DNA of 64,000 bases, taken from the NCBI GenBank assembly GCA_964020155.1, contig OZ026570.1:62001-126000 (forward strand), written 5' to 3'. This document shows, piece after piece, positions 62,153 to 64,000 of this stretch. A program made the position numbers and the translations under genes. Below the pieces are notes generated by a model, which did not search any database, was not told where the DNA came from, and saw only the letters and a program-made list of their open reading frames with translations. Within the stretch, counting starts at the first letter, position 1. The number at the start of each line of letters is the position of its first letter. Source of the stretch: Chondrilla cf. caribensis. Its lineage: Eukaryota; Porifera; Demospongiae; Chondrillida; Chondrillidae.

Positions 62153-62332
62153 ACCACACAACCTTCCATTCATATCTTTGGCTGATAGATATGCCCCCCG
62201 TCCTATGAGACACTTTACACTCTTAACGGCATCAGACTGAACAGCCCAATGAAGAGCAGTCATACCGAAGGAGTCACATAGTTCAATCTGACACAAGAAA
62301 CCAGTATGGAGTCAGTGTGTGTGTGTGTGTGC

Positions 62333-62388
<56 letters not shown>

Positions 62389-62774
62389 CTCACATTAGCT
62401 CTACAGTCCAACAAAAATTCCATACAATTTTCACGATTTCCGATAGCTGCATAAATCTGGGAATGTAGTATTTCGATGGTTTTATGTACATGGAATAAAG
62501 TACATCAACGCGCATACTGACCAGAGGACTCCTCCCCGAGTCGTCAGTGACATCAGGATGAACGTTTTTCTCGACCATAAACGCTTTGGTGAGTTCAACG
62601 TCTCCATGATAAGCGGCAAAATGGATTGTACCTGGTATCGGATAATTGTCAGCTTCTACTTGATTGGATAACTATGCGTCAATAATATAAAGAAGTAATC
62701 ACTGACACCTTCCCAGGAGTGGGGTTCACACGAATGACCGTAACAGTCACCTTTAGCTTTGGTTCTCCCTCCAT
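59194..62774 (-). CDS. INVS: Inversin (nephrocystin-2), ankyrin-repeat/IQ ciliary protein
   Basis: Inversin marks the proximal ciliary segment and switches Wnt to planar-polarity signalling. Exons, 5' to 3': about 62774-62732 (start and donor uncertain), 62631-62522, 62456-62394, 62287-62163, 62013-61842, 61776-61684, 61625-61356, 61071-60835, 60773-60622, 60550-60148, 60031-59798, 59730-59394, 59324-59194. About 789 residues (human 1065). Ankyrin repeats fill the first two thirds: QMTALHWSAYNNNTECVKAL, EGKTALHWTANNVNPSTARA, TEGRTALHYAVASANMSVIT, YMFRTPLHWAAVLGFDEVVQ, DQEGVTALHWACTSGNMETV. LTPLDYAIISEFQEIAQYLI then EKGAFSISGIQELAAVNIQ leads into an IQ motif (KCYRGYRTRKYV), the same transition as human inversin. 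Two further IQ-like helices (ALTIQLAWRRYLQRKK, ALVIQLAWRQYLRRKL) follow. The repeat order rules out generic ankyrin proteins. Confidence 0.93.
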
Positions 62775-62936
62775 GTTCACGTTGTTATGGGAACCGTACA
62801 AAACCGCATTAAAACGCAACAAAACGATTACACTTTCCGACTATATACGTATATACACGGATATACGTACATAGGCTACAAAATATAAACGAAAAAATTA
62901 ATAATGGACAAATGAACATAATGGACAATAAAAAGT

Positions 62937-63281
62937 TCACACTCTTTTATAAACAGGACCACATTTCTTCATATATGCTCTGATAAACTCTTTTGTTTTG
63001 TGCCGAACAGAGTCGGCAAATTGCAAATTGTCCCGACCTCCCTTTCTTGTGGCTTCCTTCTCGATGATGGTGTGGGTCAGCTGTGGGCGGGGTCAGGGTG
63101 AGTCACTTCAGTCACTTCCGCAGAAAAATAATGCTCACTCACTTTTCTAGCTAAATGCTTGAAATCAGATAAATTAGTGATTTTCCCCGACTTGCAGTCC
63201 GGTCTGCGATGCTTGTTCAAACAGTGGACAACAAGTCTGGACAGCTAGACGTGATAGGCATCAGACTTTAATGACAGATGG

Positions 63282-63316
<35 letters not shown>

Positions 63317-64000
63317 CCTACTTGATGTCTGAAGGAGTCTTTGGCTAATGAATGGTTAGTTGTACTGCTAACTTTTTCCGTAGACTCCTCCTCTTCTGTA
63401 ATTGGAGGGGATTCCTCAGGAGTTCTTGGCATTCCAGGCTTACCAACTGGTGCCTACAGGGGAATGAAGCTGGTCACGGAGTCAACACTCAAACCATCCC
63501 TAACTACTCACTTCATCTTGTATGGGTGTAACTGGAGAGGGCGTGACCATGGTCATCTCCACAGTCTCAATGGGGTTTTCCTCACTCTCATGCACTGCAG
63601 TGGGTCTCTCCCATTGGCTCTTCCTGGTCAACACATGATAGTAGTAAGAGTTCCCGGAGGCATCAAACGTCATCTTCCAGTTGTTAGGGAGTGCACCATT
63701 CTCATCAACATCCAGGGTCTTCTGAGTTTCGGGAAATGATGCCATCCCACCTGGATCAGTTGGTTGAGGGATTGTCTTAGCATGGAAAGCTTCTTGTAAC
63801 CTTGGCAACCCAAATGATGCTGGGTGATGTTGTGGAGGGAAAAACCCAAGTGTGTCGTTAGATGTTGTATCTATAGCAACTAAGCACTGTCCTGATTGTG
63901 TGTGAGGAACAGTACCAGGGATAGAATGGACGAAGGGCTGCGGGGGTACGAAATTGGAAACTGGTTGGTTGTTGTTACCATGGTGATGACTGATAGGGGA
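62937..64000 (-). CDS. SETD2: SETD2, histone H3K36 methyltransferase, C-terminal part (runs off right edge)
   Basis: SETD2 trimethylates H3K36 behind RNA polymerase II. Exons in the window: beyond 64000-63512, 63453-63322, 63244-63143, 63080-62937 (stop), all in phase. The first holds a Pro/Gln/His-rich region and the WW domain (LPNNWKMTFDASGNSYYYHV then TRKSQWERPT). The last two hold the SRI domain that binds the phosphorylated Pol II tail: LVVHCLNKHRRPDCKSGKIT, NLSDFKHLARK, then FADSVRHKTKEFIRAYMKKC, matching human VVKCLNPYRKPDCKVGRIT and HKTKEYIKKYMQKFG. The catalytic SET domain must lie to the right. The stop is 163 bp from the inversin start on the same strand. Confidence 0.92.

Overview
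This window is nuclear DNA from a compact invertebrate animal genome. Genes are packed tightly, nearly all are broken by many short GT-AG introns (about 55 to 250 bp unless swollen by repeats), and the content is animal: a POU homeobox gene, two cilia genes (BBS9 and inversin), LARP4, CASC3, an ORP3/6/7-type OSBP-related protein and SETD2. Short introns, small intergenic gaps and a divergent POU gene would suit a sponge or another early-branching invertebrate; this is inference, not proof. No prokaryotic operon, virus or long autonomous transposon was seen.

Layout, left to right: CDC27/APC3 (-, 3' part cut by the left edge) with a tRNA-Leu(UAA) in one intron; an ABCA1-type full transporter (+, 35 exons); syntaxin-17 (-); SEC61B (+); mitochondrial ribosomal protein uL10m (-); NOP58 (+) with a box C/D snoRNA-like element in an intron; a Cdc42/RhoQ-type GTPase (-); COPS4 (+); CASC3/Barentsz (-); TAF5 (+) with an intronless-CDS POU gene and a foldback element inside one 3.9 kb intron; an ORP3/6/7-like oxysterol-binding protein (+); an unrecognised two-exon gene (+); eIF1 (-); LARP4 (+); BBS9 (+); an NDUFB2-like gene (+); inversin (-); and the 3' end of SETD2 (-, cut by the right edge).

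Most are housekeeping genes: transcription (TAF5, SETD2), ribosome and snoRNP (NOP58, uL10m), translation and mRNA fate (eIF1, LARP4, CASC3), protein export and autophagy (SEC61B, STX17), protein turnover (CDC27, COPS4), lipid transport (ABCA, ORP) and cilia (BBS9, INVS). Orientation alternates strictly over the first ten genes, giving five head-to-head pairs and a sixth at eIF1/LARP4, with 51 to 328 bp between start codons. Several starts have a TCACGTGA palindrome just upstream.

Exon models were built by hand from homology, splice consensus and reading phase. Phase closes across whole genes for ABCA (2270 codons), NOP58, COPS4, TAF5, ORP, LARP4, STX17, eIF1 and CASC3, which makes those models strong. 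Introns hold abundant (GT)n tracts, often starting at the splice donor itself, and many large minisatellites.
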